A stretch of DNA of 29,968 bases from an uncultured Lachnospiraceae bacterium (lineage in GTDB: Bacteria; Bacillota_A; Clostridia; Lachnospirales; Lachnospiraceae): NCBI GenBank assembly GCA_947178085.1, contig CAMWWS010000003.1, forward strand, positions 1 through 29,968, given 5' to 3'. Positions 14,526 to 23,267 of this stretch are shown piece by piece. A program made the position numbers and the translations under genes. Numbering within the stretch: position 1 is the stretch's first letter; each line of letters opens with the position of its first letter. The notes beneath the pieces are model-generated. The model was not told the DNA's origin. It did not search any database and saw only the letters and a list, made by a program, of their open reading frames with translations.

Positions 14526-16265
14526 TCAGTTATCCTCCTTTTCTTCACGGTCCTTCTGCGACCAATATATTTCGGCATAAACAGGGCAGTTGTCCATCAG
14601 TTCGGAATGCCTTCCGCAACCGACAATCTGTCCGTGCTCAAGAACGATAATTTTGTCCGCATCCATAACGGAATTAATACGCTGCGCAATTACCAGCTTG
14701 GTAACGCCCGGCAGTTTTTCACAAAAAGCCCGACGAATAGCGGCGTCAGTTGCCGTATCAACAGCACTTGTAGAATCATCGAGAATCAGTATTTTTGGGT
14801 TTTTCAGCAAGGCTCTTGCAATACAGAGGCGTTGTTTCTGCCCTCCTGACAGATTTGCTCCGCCATGTTCAAGCTCCGTATCGTAACCGTCCATAAAAGA
14901 TTGTATGAATCCGTCAGCCTGTGCAATTTTAGCCGCTTCCATTATTTCCTTATCACCGGCGTCTTCATTACCCCACCTGAGATTTTCCGCGACAGTACCG
15001 GAAAACAGCGTATTATTCTGCAACACTACGGAAATACTCTCTCTCAGATTATAGAGCGACCATTCCTTTACGTTTTTTCCATCAATAAGGATTTCTCCTT
15101 CATCCGCATCATAAAGTCTCGGAATCATTGAAACAAGAGTTGTCTTACCGCTTCCGGTAGAACCGATGATACCGACAAATTCACCCGACAGGATTTCAAA
15201 GCTTACATCGTCAAGTACCTTTTCGGTATTATTCTTGAAATAACGGAATGTTACGTTCTTAAACTCAATTTTCCCATGTTCTACTACTGCATTTTTATCC
15301 GTAACCATATCGTCATTCAATTCCACTTCCGCATTCAGAACAGCCGAGATACGTTTATCGGAAGCCGCAGCCCTTGTCCCCTGCAATACGATATTGGCAA
15401 GAAAATTAAGCGCATTAAGTATCTGTGTAAGATATGTAATAAACGCCGTCAGCGTACCAAGCTCCATATCGCCGACCATAATCTGTTTCCCCGCAACCCA
15501 AACGACAAGAAGCGTCGTAACATTGATTGCCAGTGCAGATGCCGGCTGTATAAGCATCATCATTTTAAGTGCAGCGATACTTTTTTTAACCAACATATCA
15601 TTTACGCCGGAGAATTTCTCTTTTTCATATTCTTCACGCACAAACGACTTAATAACACGGACATTAGTCGCCGTTTCCCTCACATTAATATTAAGCCTGT
15701 CAATCTGCTCCTGCATTTTCGTATAGCGGGGCGAGGCAATAAGAATGATTGACGCAATTGCCGCAGCAAGAATCGGAATCACAATCAGGATAATCAATGC
15801 GAGCGATTTATTCAGAGTAAAGGACATCATAACTGCTCCAATCAGCATGACCGGACTGCGGAACATACCACGTAACAGATTCCGTGTAAAATTCTCTATC
15901 TGCGTAACATCATTTGTAATACGGGTAATCAGAGAGCCAGTGGTAAAATCATCGATATTGGAAAAAGAAAAGCTTTGTATTTTACAGAAAGTATCTTTAC
16001 GAATGCCTCCCGCCAGCCTCGCCGCCCCGCGGATTGCAAAGTTAGCGCCCAACACACCGGTAACAAGCATCCCCAGAGCTATGAGCGCCATAAATAAGCC
16101 ATTTTTTATTATATAGGGAATGTCGCCGTTTGCGGCTCCTATATTTATGATATTAGCATTAATATACGGCAGTATAAATTCTCCGCTCGCTTCCATTACC
16201 ATAAATAGCGGACCGAGAATAAAGCTGTACCAGTACTTTTTAACATAGGGTATGTATTTTTTCAT
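14526..16265 (-). CDS. ABC exporter half-transporter, degenerate-site subunit
   Basis: This 579-residue protein has a six-helix domain (about 10-300) followed by a nucleotide-binding domain. Walker A is GSTGSGKT (368-375) and the signature LSGGQ (472-476) is canonical. After Walker B (ILILD) the catalytic glutamate is replaced by D497, and the H-loop histidine is Q528. One composite ATP site, using this Walker A/B and the partner's LSQGQ, should therefore be degenerate. The other, using this LSGGQ and the partner's intact Glu and His, should hydrolyse ATP. It lies 18 bp after the uridine-kinase-like gene and 2 bp before its partner. Confidence 0.93.
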   Translation of the reverse strand: MKKYIPYVKKYWYSFILGPLFMVMEASGEFILPYINANIINIGAANGDIPYIIKNGLFMALIALGMLVTGVLGANFAIRGAARLAGGIRKDTFCKIQSFSFSNIDDFTTGSLITRITNDVTQIENFTRNLLRGMFRSPVMLIGAVMMSFTLNKSLALIILIVIPILAAAIASIILIASPRYTKMQEQIDRLNINVRETATNVRVIKSFVREEYEKEKFSGVNDMLVKKSIAALKMMMLIQPASALAINVTTLLVVWVAGKQIMVGDMELGTLTAFITYLTQILNALNFLANIVLQGTRAAASDKRISAVLNAEVELNDDMVTDKNAVVEHGKIEFKNVTFRYFKNNTEKVLDDVSFEILSGEFVGIIGSTGSGKTTLVSMIPRLYDADEGEILIDGKNVKEWSLYNLRESISVVLQNNTLFSGTVAENLRWGNEDAGDKEIMEAAKIAQADGFIQSFMDGYDTELEHGGANLSGGQKQRLCIARALLKNPKILILDDSTSAVDTATDAAIRRAFCEKLPGVTKLVIAQRINSVMDADKIIVLEHGQIVGCGRHSELMDNCPVYAEIYWSQKDREEKEDN

Positions 16266-16283
16266 TAGCTGGCAGTCCTTTCA

Positions 16284-16895
16284 CTAAAAAAGCTCATCGG
16301 TATCAATAACCATAGTACTGTTTTCTTCTATATTATAACATTTAAAATAATTTTCTTCTAATGGAATCCACTTTAGTTCAAAAGCCTGAAATTTTTTACC
16401 TTCTCGAACCTTAAGGCGCATTTGCTGCACTTCCTTAGAACAAGTCAGGAAAATCCTGATATCATACTTATCCGCCAGTAATGGATGCGCCGAATAGCTT
16501 CCTTCCACTACTGTCAGCATACATGGCTTTATCTGTTCGCATCTTGCAATTGTTCCTGTCTGGCAATCATAAGACCTGTATGTAATCGACTCACCTCGGA
16601 CTGCCGGCAAAAGTACTTCTTTTTTAAAGCGCTCAAAATCTATGTTTCCGCCGGGAATCTGCTCCCAATTCTCCTCTCTCTTATCCATAGGCAGATAATA
16701 GTCATCCATGTGGAAAACATTGCATGTAAAAGCCTTGCGGATTACATCTGCCAGACCGCTCTTTCCACTGCCACAGCGACCGTCTATAGAAACGATTACC
16801 TGTTTTCCCGTATCGAGCTGTTTTTGTACTGCTGTAAGCACCTGCTGATAGCAATATTCATACTGCCTGTTTGTTTCTGAATACCCATCTTCCAT
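16284..16895 (-). CDS. Uridine kinase-like P-loop kinase
   Basis: This 203-residue protein has a Walker A motif in SIDGRCGSGKS (about 36-46), then NVFHMDDYYLP, the acceptor-binding segment of the uridine kinase/phosphoribulokinase group, a substrate-loop region NIDFERFKKEVLLPAVRGES, and VVEGSYS as the Walker B-like strand. It probably phosphorylates a nucleoside or another small alcohol. The C-terminus (residues after about 165) is divergent, so uridine is not certain. AGGAGG is 9 nt before the ATG. It opens the operon with the ABC exporter pair, an unusual partner. Confidence 0.85.
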   Translation of the reverse strand: MEDGYSETNRQYEYCYQQVLTAVQKQLDTGKQVIVSIDGRCGSGKSGLADVIRKAFTCNVFHMDDYYLPMDKREENWEQIPGGNIDFERFKKEVLLPAVRGESITYRSYDCQTGTIARCEQIKPCMLTVVEGSYSAHPLLADKYDIRIFLTCSKEVQQMRLKVREGKKFQAFELKWIPLEENYFKCYNIEENSTMVIDTDELF

Positions 16896-16919
16896 TTATG
16901 CAAACCTCCTGAAACATAC

Positions 16920-16948
16920 TATATAAAATGATTTACGCTGTAGCACAA
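16920..16948 (-). promoter_or_regulatory. Promoter of the kinase-ABC exporter operon
   Basis: On the minus strand TTGTGC (16943-16948), 17 nt, TATATA (16920-16925). It lies about 25 nt upstream of the kinase ATG and just downstream of the Fic terminator, which supports an independent transcription unit. Confidence 0.6.
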
Positions 16949-16962
16949 TTTCTTATAAGGTG

Positions 16963-16984
16963 AAAAAGCAGCATCTCTGCTGCT
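16963..16984 (-). terminator. Intrinsic terminator after the Fic gene
   Basis: On the minus strand AGCAGC (16979-16984) and GCTGCT (16967-16972) pair around a six-base loop and are followed by a T-run (16963-16967). It lies 16 nt past the Fic stop codon. Confidence 0.75.
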
Positions 16985-17000
16985 CCTTTCTTCCAGTACC

Positions 17001-17708
17001 TTAAAAAGTTACTTTTCTCTTAAATCTATATTTCCCTTTTCCATATCCTGATATTGGTTCAATTACATCCGCTTCAAGCAATTTCTTCAATAATTCCGAT
17101 ACAGTTGAATCTTTTAAACCTAAAATGGTTTTAGCATCGCTTCTCCCAAATATTTTCTCTTTACCAAAACAGTCAAAAAGTTTTCGTATGTGAGACATTG
17201 TCTTTTTTGTAAATTTAATTCCAATGTCCGGTTTTTCCGTTCTAATGTACGGTTTTTCCATTCCAATGTCCGGTTTTTTATACCCCTTAAATACTCCGCT
17301 GATATGCATTGACCTGTTATGCAATTCATTTTGCTCATCTAGAAGCAGATTTCCAAGAAACAACTCTAAAAATTCTGTTGTCGCATGAACACCATTTTTC
17401 AAATCGTTATAATTGGCTCTTACAAGTGCATTTCTGAAATACCATGCATTTTCAGCAAAAATATCATTAGTTATATCAAAACCCAGCATTCTGAGATACT
17501 TAATGAAAAACACGGCGGTTGTTCTTGTATTTCCTTCAGCAAAAATATGAATCTGCCATAATTTAGATACAAAAACAGCAAGGTGGTGAATGATTTCATC
17601 CATCGCCAATCCTTTATAACTATAATTTTTTTCCTGTAAAAAGTCATACTCCAATGTTGCACGAAGTTCTGAGGCGCTGCCATAAAGAACCGTTGCCCCA
17701 TCTAACAC
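17001..17708 (-). pseudogene. 5'-truncated Fic family protein with C-terminal winged helix
   Basis: The 235-residue frame holds the Fic active-site loop H54-IFAEGNTRT, a variant of HxFx(D/E)GNxR, and downstream a winged-helix-like domain (about 170-230) with DAKTILGLKDSTVSELLKKL. Fic enzymes usually transfer AMP to proteins. The N-terminus appears missing: the frame stays open from the GTG back through NSIKEW to a TAA directly after the upstream reductase stop, with no ATG, no promoter and about 29 bp between genes. The GTG has AAGGA only 4 nt away. Loss of a 5' segment by deletion fits, but expression of a short form cannot be excluded. A terminator follows. Confidence 0.7.
17223..17284 (-). 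repeat. Three 21-bp tandem repeats in the Fic gene
   Basis: Units at 17223-17243, 17244-17264 and 17265-17284 encode the 7-residue repeats KPDIGIK, KPYIRTE and KPDIGME between the Fic domain and the winged helix. The period preserves the frame, so it is a likely variable-length linker. Confidence 0.85.
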
Positions 17709-17737
17709 CCATTCCTTAATACTATTGTCAATTTTGT

Positions 17738-18844
17738 TTATTTAGACAGCTTTGCAAGTTCTGACATAATCTCCGGAATCCGAATGCTCTGCGGACAATG
17801 TCCCGCACAGGCGCCGCATCCGATACAGTCAGACGGCTTTCCCTCGCTGTCGATATCGTTAAGTCGACCTAACACCCACGGACCATCTATCTTATATCCG
17901 TTATATATTTCAAGACATGCCGGGATATTAATCTTTTTCGGGCAATCGTCACAACAGTAACGACATGCAGTGCACGGAACACAAATCTGGTTTTTGAATG
18001 CTTCGCATGCCTGCATCAGTAATTCTGTATCCGCGTCGGTAAGTCCCTCCGGCTCCTGAAAAGTACTGACATTGTCGCGGATTTGTTCCATATTAGACAT
18101 ACCACTTAAGATTACCTGCACCTGCGGCAGACGTTTTACCCACCGCAGCGCCCATGACGCCATACTCCAATCAGGATGTGCAGCCTTTAACATTTGTTCC
18201 GCCTCGCTAGAAAGACTCGCAAGTCTGCCGCCGCGAACCGGCTCCATAACCACCACAGGGATATTCCTTTCCTCCAACACCTTGTATTCCTTGGCTGCAT
18301 TTCCATACTTCCAGTCAAAATAATTAAGCTGAATCTGTGCAAAATCCCACTGATGATGGTCAGCCGCCTTCGTCAGTGTATCCACACTGGCATGCGCTGA
18401 AAAACCAAGATAGCGGATACGTCCTGCCTTTTTCTGCTCCAGAAGATATTCGATGCACCCATTATTCAGATAAGTCTGGCAGTGTTCATCATTAATTCCG
18501 TGAAGCAGGTAAAAATCAATATAGTCTGTCTGCAGCCGTGCAAGCTGCTCTTCAAAAACAGCCTTATAATCCGGATTGACAAATACTAAATATTTCGTAG
18601 CTAAATGATAGCTTTCCCGTGGATATTTCTTCATCGCTTCCCCGAGGAACTTTTCCGATTCACCGCCGTGATACACATAGGCGGTGTCGTAATAATTTAT
18701 ACCGTTTTCCATGGCGTAATCAATGATTTCCTGCGCCCTGACACGGTCTATAGGTGCGCCGGCTTTATCTCCCTGCACCGGCAGCCTCATGTTTCCCATT
18801 CCCAGTCTGGAAAGGGATATGTCCTGAAAAGGTTTATAAATCAT
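17738..18844 (-). CDS. Aldo/keto reductase with C-terminal 4Fe-4S ferredoxin domain (second paralogue)
   Basis: This 368-residue protein has the same build as the gene at 11381-12559. The barrel tetrad is D53 and Y58 in YYDTAYVY, K84 in ATKY and H115 in LLHG; VVMEPVRGGRLASL follows. Two Fe-S clusters lie at the end: C-VP-C-TA-CRYCCDDCP (about 284-298) and C-IG-C-GA-C-AGHCP (about 338-349). It is a probable NAD(P)H/ferredoxin-linked carbonyl or alcohol oxidoreductase of unknown substrate. AGGAGG lies about 8 nt before the ATG. It has its own promoter. The truncated Fic frame follows 29 bp downstream. Confidence 0.92.
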   Translation of the reverse strand: MIYKPFQDISLSRLGMGNMRLPVQGDKAGAPIDRVRAQEIIDYAMENGINYYDTAYVYHGGESEKFLGEAMKKYPRESYHLATKYLVFVNPDYKAVFEEQLARLQTDYIDFYLLHGINDEHCQTYLNNGCIEYLLEQKKAGRIRYLGFSAHASVDTLTKAADHHQWDFAQIQLNYFDWKYGNAAKEYKVLEERNIPVVVMEPVRGGRLASLSSEAEQMLKAAHPDWSMASWALRWVKRLPQVQVILSGMSNMEQIRDNVSTFQEPEGLTDADTELLMQACEAFKNQICVPCTACRYCCDDCPKKINIPACLEIYNGYKIDGPWVLGRLNDIDSEGKPSDCIGCGACAGHCPQSIRIPEIMSELAKLSK

Positions 18845-18919
18845 ACTGTTTCCTCCTTATCATATCTTAAAGCTTCCTGTCACCAAGCGTCTTAATCATG
18901 AATAGATTATGTAATGTAT

Positions 18920-18948
18920 ATTATACTCAATCAAATATCTTTCTTCAA
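18920..18948 (-). promoter_or_regulatory. Promoter of the second aldo/keto reductase gene
   Basis: On the minus strand TTGAAG (18943-18948), 17 nt, TATAAT (18920-18925), a strong vegetative-type match about 75 nt before the start codon. Confidence 0.7.
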
Positions 18949-19011
18949 TGATTTCCTTCTTACAAATTTACGAAATTTATAAGCTTCTGGAAATGATGTA
19001 TTGTCATCATA

Positions 19012-21831
19012 TCACTCCAAATATGGCACAATAAACACATAATCCCCTGCCGCACTGCAATCGATTGCATTTCTTCTATAATATAATCCAATTCCCTCCG
19101 GAAAAAGGAAAAATTGTTCCGGGATAAATCTTTCCGTCAGAACATCCTCATTTTTCAAAAAATATTTTGCGCCATATCCTTCCCCGCTTTCCATGTATTT
19201 ATAAATGGAAGCCGTTGCTATGGCGACAGCTTCTTCCTGAGAATTCCCGAAAAATTCTTCCAAAGAGACAACTCTCCCCGTTTTCCGCTCAAATGTCACC
19301 GGTTCTTCCGCATTCCAGCCTCGTTTGCCGCCCCAGTAGCCATACCGATACTTCGCAACAGTAATATATTTTTCTCCGATATACACATAATCATAATCGG
19401 TGCCCTCATACAAATTAGGATTAGGAAAACCCTCCTCTTCCTTTCGACTCTCCTCATCCAGCATGTCAAAAAAATCTTCCTTATACCCTAACGCCTCCTG
19501 ATAGGCATTCTGAAAATAGGCATTGATTTTCCGATAGCCTTCGATTTTCTCATTAAACTGAGGCAGGCGGATTGTATAGGGATTGTAGTCTTTCCCACTG
19601 GTATAAATATCCGTTCCATCCTTTCTATAAAATTCTTCATAAGTAAGGTCTTCTCCCAGATATTCTTCATATCCGTTCGTCGATTTGAATTCCGGTTTAA
19701 TGCTGATATGGTCTCCCGTATACTCCATCCTGGAAGCCTGTATTGTTATGGGAATCTCCTTTTCATTCTCCCACATTTCAACGTTTTCTCCTTCTCCGAG
19801 CGAAAACCATTTAGCACCCTCCTCATGAGAAACAAACTGCCGGAAAAAAATCCCCTGCTCCGTAGCATAAATATCCGTCGTATTACCTACATAAACATAA
19901 CCTCTGGAAACTACACAGTCCGTATCATTGCTGTATATCTCCTCCCACTGCGTTTCACCATAGTATTCCATACTGAATACTTTCGTTGAAAGACCATTCT
20001 CATCCATATCCTCTCTCACTCCATATAAAGTGCCTTTATAAATACAGTAATCCGTCAATTTCATATTAGGAAGGTATTTCATCTCTTTTTTCCATGCGGT
20101 ATATAACCCTACCTTACCTTCATCTTCCAGACCATAGGTATTACTATAACAATAAATTCGGTCACCGCCAAACACAAGGATATCCCCTCTAAAATCAAAA
20201 CAGCATATCTCTTCCTCATTTTCTCCATCCAAGTCATATCGCGCAACTGCAGTAATCCATTTATCGCTTTCCTCACTCCATCGATACCTGCCACAGTAAA
20301 TATATCCGTCATACATTACTTTTCCGCCATTTTCGGTATTAATCATGTAATTCTTTGCATCTGTCAGAATCAGTTCCTTACCGGAACCATCTTTTCGGAT
20401 ACGATAAAGGAACTCATCATCCCACGAAGACAGTTCTTCCGCTTCAGCCTCCGCGACCAGTCCGCGAATATCCGCTTCACGTTCATATGTATCAAGGAAA
20501 TAGATATATTCCGCGCTCATTTGTATGTTATTGTATGAATTATCGCATATTTTCTGCATATCGGAGCCGTCTGTGCCGATTCTGTATATGGCTTTGCTAT
20601 CACTGAGATTCACAAAGTAAATAACGTCTTCATCCACAAAAATTGTACCGGGATGCACCTTCGCCAGACACACCGGCTCGCTTCCATCTTCTTTCACACG
20701 GTACAAAAAATAGTTATCCAACTGGCTGGCATAATAGTAATATCCATTTTCGTATGTAATGCGGTTTCCCTGCAGATTCGCATAATAAGTCTCTTCTTCA
20801 TGAATCCACCACTTATCTATATAAGCATTTCCATTCTCATCCCATAGGATAATAAACTTTGCTGACGCTACATTATGCCAGGCTCCGCCTTCTCCATACA
20901 GATATTCGGAAGCCTGCAATGCATTTTTTCCTTTATATTTCACCGGACGCAAATCGTCAAAGCCTCTCCTATTAGCTCCTACGCATACAGCTTCTTCTCC
21001 AGGTTCATGAGCATTCTCCGCATCAAAATAAATCTTCTCATTCAGATAATCACTGTAAGCGCTATATCGGTTCTTCGCTGTCTCCTGATATACAGAAATG
21101 CGGATTCCAATGTCAGAATAATCCTCTGCAAAATCCGAAGGCAGCTCCATCCACTCTATATTATGATTCTTATACTTAAAAATTGCTTTATAATAATCCG
21201 CTATACCGACGCCGGAGCCCTGCATACTGAGTACAATTTCCACACTCCCGTCATTATCAATGTCTTCCGCAAAGAACTCAAATAACCCATAATAGCAAGC
21301 GTCATCTTCCTCAAAACAATACGGCTCGTCCTCATTCATATAAAGCCATACACAACCGAAACCGTAGGAAACGTAAGGGAGCTTTTTCACCTCACTGTCC
21401 AAAAGCATAACCATCAAATCTTTCTGTCCGTTGCCGTCCATATCCTCTATGACAAGTCCTGTAAGCTCCATGCTTTCATCTTGAAAAATATTGTCTGTAA
21501 GAAGCCTCTCCCAATATTCTTCCGCTTCTTTCCGCTCAATTCCCTGTTCCTTGGCCTTTTCGTAAAAGTAAGTCTCGCTGTCTTCTTCCTGCGCATCGTT
21601 CTGTTCCGACACAATATCTGATTCATCCTGCGTCTCATCAGTCTGCGCTTTCTCAAGTTCATCCGCTTCTGATTTTTCCTGTCCGTCTATCATTGATTCT
21701 TCAAGCTGTTCTATCGACGCATCAGAGTTATTAATTTCATCAGAAGTCTGCTCTTTCCCACACCCAAAGATACCCAAAATACAGAATAAAATACATGCAG
21801 TCAGAATACCTATTTTGAAATGTTTTTTCAC
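19012..21831 (-). CDS. Large secreted lipoprotein with DUF5050-like propeller and C-terminal DUF3298-like domain
   Basis: This 939-residue protein has a lipoprotein signal: a basic start, a hydrophobic core and the lipobox IFGC with Cys24. An acidic linker (about 25-90) follows. Two aspartate-rich loops, DMDGNGQKD and DIDNDGSVE, resemble FG-GAP or EF-hand-like calcium sites. The middle has repeated YFLYRVKEDGS- and AIYRIGTDGSD-type strands typical of DUF5050 propellers. The end has GYWGGKRGWNAEEPVTFERK and FFLFPEGIGLYY, typical of DUF3298, the domain of RsiV-like lysozyme-sensing proteins. The likely role is an envelope-anchored sensor or binding protein. The start is GTG with GGGAGG 8 nt upstream. 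It lies just after the two-component operon, behind a promoter with 11-bp direct repeats. Confidence 0.85.
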   Translation of the reverse strand: MKKHFKIGILTACILFCILGIFGCGKEQTSDEINNSDASIEQLEESMIDGQEKSEADELEKAQTDETQDESDIVSEQNDAQEEDSETYFYEKAKEQGIERKEAEEYWERLLTDNIFQDESMELTGLVIEDMDGNGQKDLMVMLLDSEVKKLPYVSYGFGCVWLYMNEDEPYCFEEDDACYYGLFEFFAEDIDNDGSVEIVLSMQGSGVGIADYYKAIFKYKNHNIEWMELPSDFAEDYSDIGIRISVYQETAKNRYSAYSDYLNEKIYFDAENAHEPGEEAVCVGANRRGFDDLRPVKYKGKNALQASEYLYGEGGAWHNVASAKFIILWDENGNAYIDKWWIHEEETYYANLQGNRITYENGYYYYASQLDNYFLYRVKEDGSEPVCLAKVHPGTIFVDEDVIYFVNLSDSKAIYRIGTDGSDMQKICDNSYNNIQMSAEYIYFLDTYEREADIRGLVAEAEAEELSSWDDEFLYRIRKDGSGKELILTDAKNYMINTENGGKVMYDGYIYCGRYRWSEESDKWITAVARYDLDGENEEEICCFDFRGDILVFGGDRIYCYSNTYGLEDEGKVGLYTAWKKEMKYLPNMKLTDYCIYKGTLYGVREDMDENGLSTKVFSMEYYGETQWEEIYSNDTDCVVSRGYVYVGNTTDIYATEQGIFFRQFVSHEEGAKWFSLGEGENVEMWENEKEIPITIQASRMEYTGDHISIKPEFKSTNGYEEYLGEDLTYEEFYRKDGTDIYTSGKDYNPYTIRLPQFNEKIEGYRKINAYFQNAYQEALGYKEDFFDMLDEESRKEEEGFPNPNLYEGTDYDYVYIGEKYITVAKYRYGYWGGKRGWNAEEPVTFERKTGRVVSLEEFFGNSQEEAVAIATASIYKYMESGEGYGAKYFLKNEDVLTERFIPEQFFLFPEGIGLYYRRNAIDCSAAGDYVFIVPYLE

Positions 21832-21864
21832 AACGCTTTCCTCCCTATCGTACCTATCTTTTTG

Positions 21865-21924
21865 ATTATATAAAAGAAAAGCATCATAGTTGTATCATAA
21901 TTGCATCAAAACTGCATTATTTTA
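21865..21924 (-). promoter_or_regulatory. -10 element with 11-bp direct repeats upstream of the lipoprotein gene
   Basis: On the plus strand, units GCATCATAGTT (21881-21891), GTATCATAATT (21892-21902) and GCATCAAAACT (21903-21913) follow one another without gaps, with a weaker fourth (21914-21924). TATAAT on the minus strand (21865-21870) lies 10 nt from the first unit, so the repeats cover the -35 region and no -35 is recognisable. Direct repeats at 11-bp spacing are typical of OmpR/PhoB-family activators, and such a regulator is encoded about 2.5 kb away. Confidence 0.6.
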
Positions 21925-21946
21925 TCTATTCCATTTGTTTCAACAT

Positions 21947-22324
21947 TTACTTCATCAATTCGTCAGTCAGCCGTATGATTTCCGGTGCAACCTTTTCCCG
22001 CTGCTTTTTTGTAATATGAATATAGAGCGGATAGGCGAGAACAATTCCGATAATTCCCACTATACCTATAACTATACCGGGAAGCATCAATCCCTCCCAC
22101 ACCATAGTACAACTCATGCCAACGCCGAAAACCAAAGTGCTTATAACACCGACAATAATGGACACAGCCGTGCCGGTTTTTGTCACGCTCCGGTCAAGCC
22201 TGCGCAGCCGTTCCATCTTATCTTCCTCTTCCGTAGGCGGCATATATTTTTCACGGATACTCTTTATTTCAGCCTGCTGTGAAGCTGAATAGGTATAATT
22301 GAAAACTTCTTTTTTCTCTTCCAT
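21947..22324 (-). CDS. Small two-helix membrane protein sharing a module with the protein at 25620-25991
   Basis: I do not recognise a named family. The 125-residue protein has a charged N-terminus (about 1-48, with EEEDKMERLRRLDRSV) and two membrane helices at about 50-100. They contain GVGMSCTMVWEGLMLPGIVI followed by GIVGII. The same GVGMxxTMVWEGLMxxGI pattern occurs in the protein at 25620-25991, so the two are paralogous over this module. The C-terminal tail (HITKKQREKVAPEIIRLTDE) is basic. It is the last gene of the two-component operon, 31 bp after the eight-helix membrane gene. Confidence 0.78.
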   Translation of the reverse strand: MEEKKEVFNYTYSASQQAEIKSIREKYMPPTEEEDKMERLRRLDRSVTKTGTAVSIIVGVISTLVFGVGMSCTMVWEGLMLPGIVIGIVGIIGIVLAYPLYIHITKKQREKVAPEIIRLTDELMK

Positions 22325-22355
22325 TACAATCGGCTCCTTTACTCATAAAAACACT

Positions 22356-23267
22356 TTATAACTTATTGATTTTCTTTAACTGCAATGACGACTTTACAAT
22401 CATATACACAGCAATACCCAATACAAATGTACAAACTCCGCCTCCTGTCGCGCCCGTCATGGCCTGCCTGAATGAAAAATCATCTTTATCCCCAAACCGG
22501 GTGACCATAGCCGTCTCAAGCGACAGGATTGACACCATTGCAGATACAAGATTGATTACTTTTGCTGCCGACAAAACAGGGCTCCCATGCCTGCGGAACT
22601 TAATAACATTTACGCTCGCAATTATCACACAATAAAAAGAATATGCAGCCATTGCATAAATCAATACTCCCGGATAATCGTAACTTTTATTTTGGTGTAC
22701 CATAAAAACAACAATTCCGGTTAATGCCTGATTCATCAACAACAATATAATACCACACATACGGTAACGCCTTATCTCTGCTTCCAGATGATTCACAGCT
22801 GTTCTAACCTTCCCACGGCGAAAGAGCAGAAAACGCATAACCGCCAGCAGAATATAGTAGACAGCAACAGAAATAAACCATATAGAGCGATAATAAATTC
22901 CCGATGCCATTTTCATAACAATATAAAGCAGATTAATTACAAAACCCATATAAAGGGAAATTTCAGTACGAAACCTTACATCCTCTAAAAATCGGGCGCC
23001 TAATGAAGTATTTGACAGTTTTTCCATCAGCGGATGCTTTTCAATGCCTGACTGGACAGACTTCACGATACCGACCATACGTGGTATACTCGTACAGGTA
23101 ATGACCAAAGCATAAGCGGACATAACATATGATAAGTAAGCAAGTGCCCCTTCGTTTTCTGTTACCAGTATAAAGGTCACCAATGCAAAAGACGGCACGG
23201 CAATTAAAACTGTGGGCAGCGGCGGCAGGAAAAATATTTTTTTCAGAATCTGTTTAAGCTGTACCAT
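22356..23267 (-). CDS. Polytopic membrane protein of the two-component operon
   Basis: This 303-residue protein has about eight membrane helices from residue 15 to 295. I do not recognise its family. The segment PRMVGIVKSVQSGIEKHPLM lies between helices 2 and 3, and ATGGGVCTFVLGIAVYMIVK forms the last helix. The start overlaps the end of the histidine kinase gene by 14 bp and carries its own GGAG about 8 nt upstream, so translation is coupled. The position suggests that it assists or is regulated by the kinase, possibly as an accessory sensor or effector. No transporter or enzyme motif is visible. Confidence 0.78.
   Translation of the reverse strand: MVQLKQILKKIFFLPPLPTVLIAVPSFALVTFILVTENEGALAYLSYVMSAYALVITCTSIPRMVGIVKSVQSGIEKHPLMEKLSNTSLGARFLEDVRFRTEISLYMGFVINLLYIVMKMASGIYYRSIWFISVAVYYILLAVMRFLLFRRGKVRTAVNHLEAEIRRYRMCGIILLLMNQALTGIVVFMVHQNKSYDYPGVLIYAMAAYSFYCVIIASVNVIKFRRHGSPVLSAAKVINLVSAMVSILSLETAMVTRFGDKDDFSFRQAMTGATGGGVCTFVLGIAVYMIVKSSLQLKKINKL

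Noticed and set aside
18985..19012. Terminator after the lipoprotein gene
   Set aside because: TGATG/CATCA can pair on the minus strand, but the stem is short and AT-rich with only a brief T tract.
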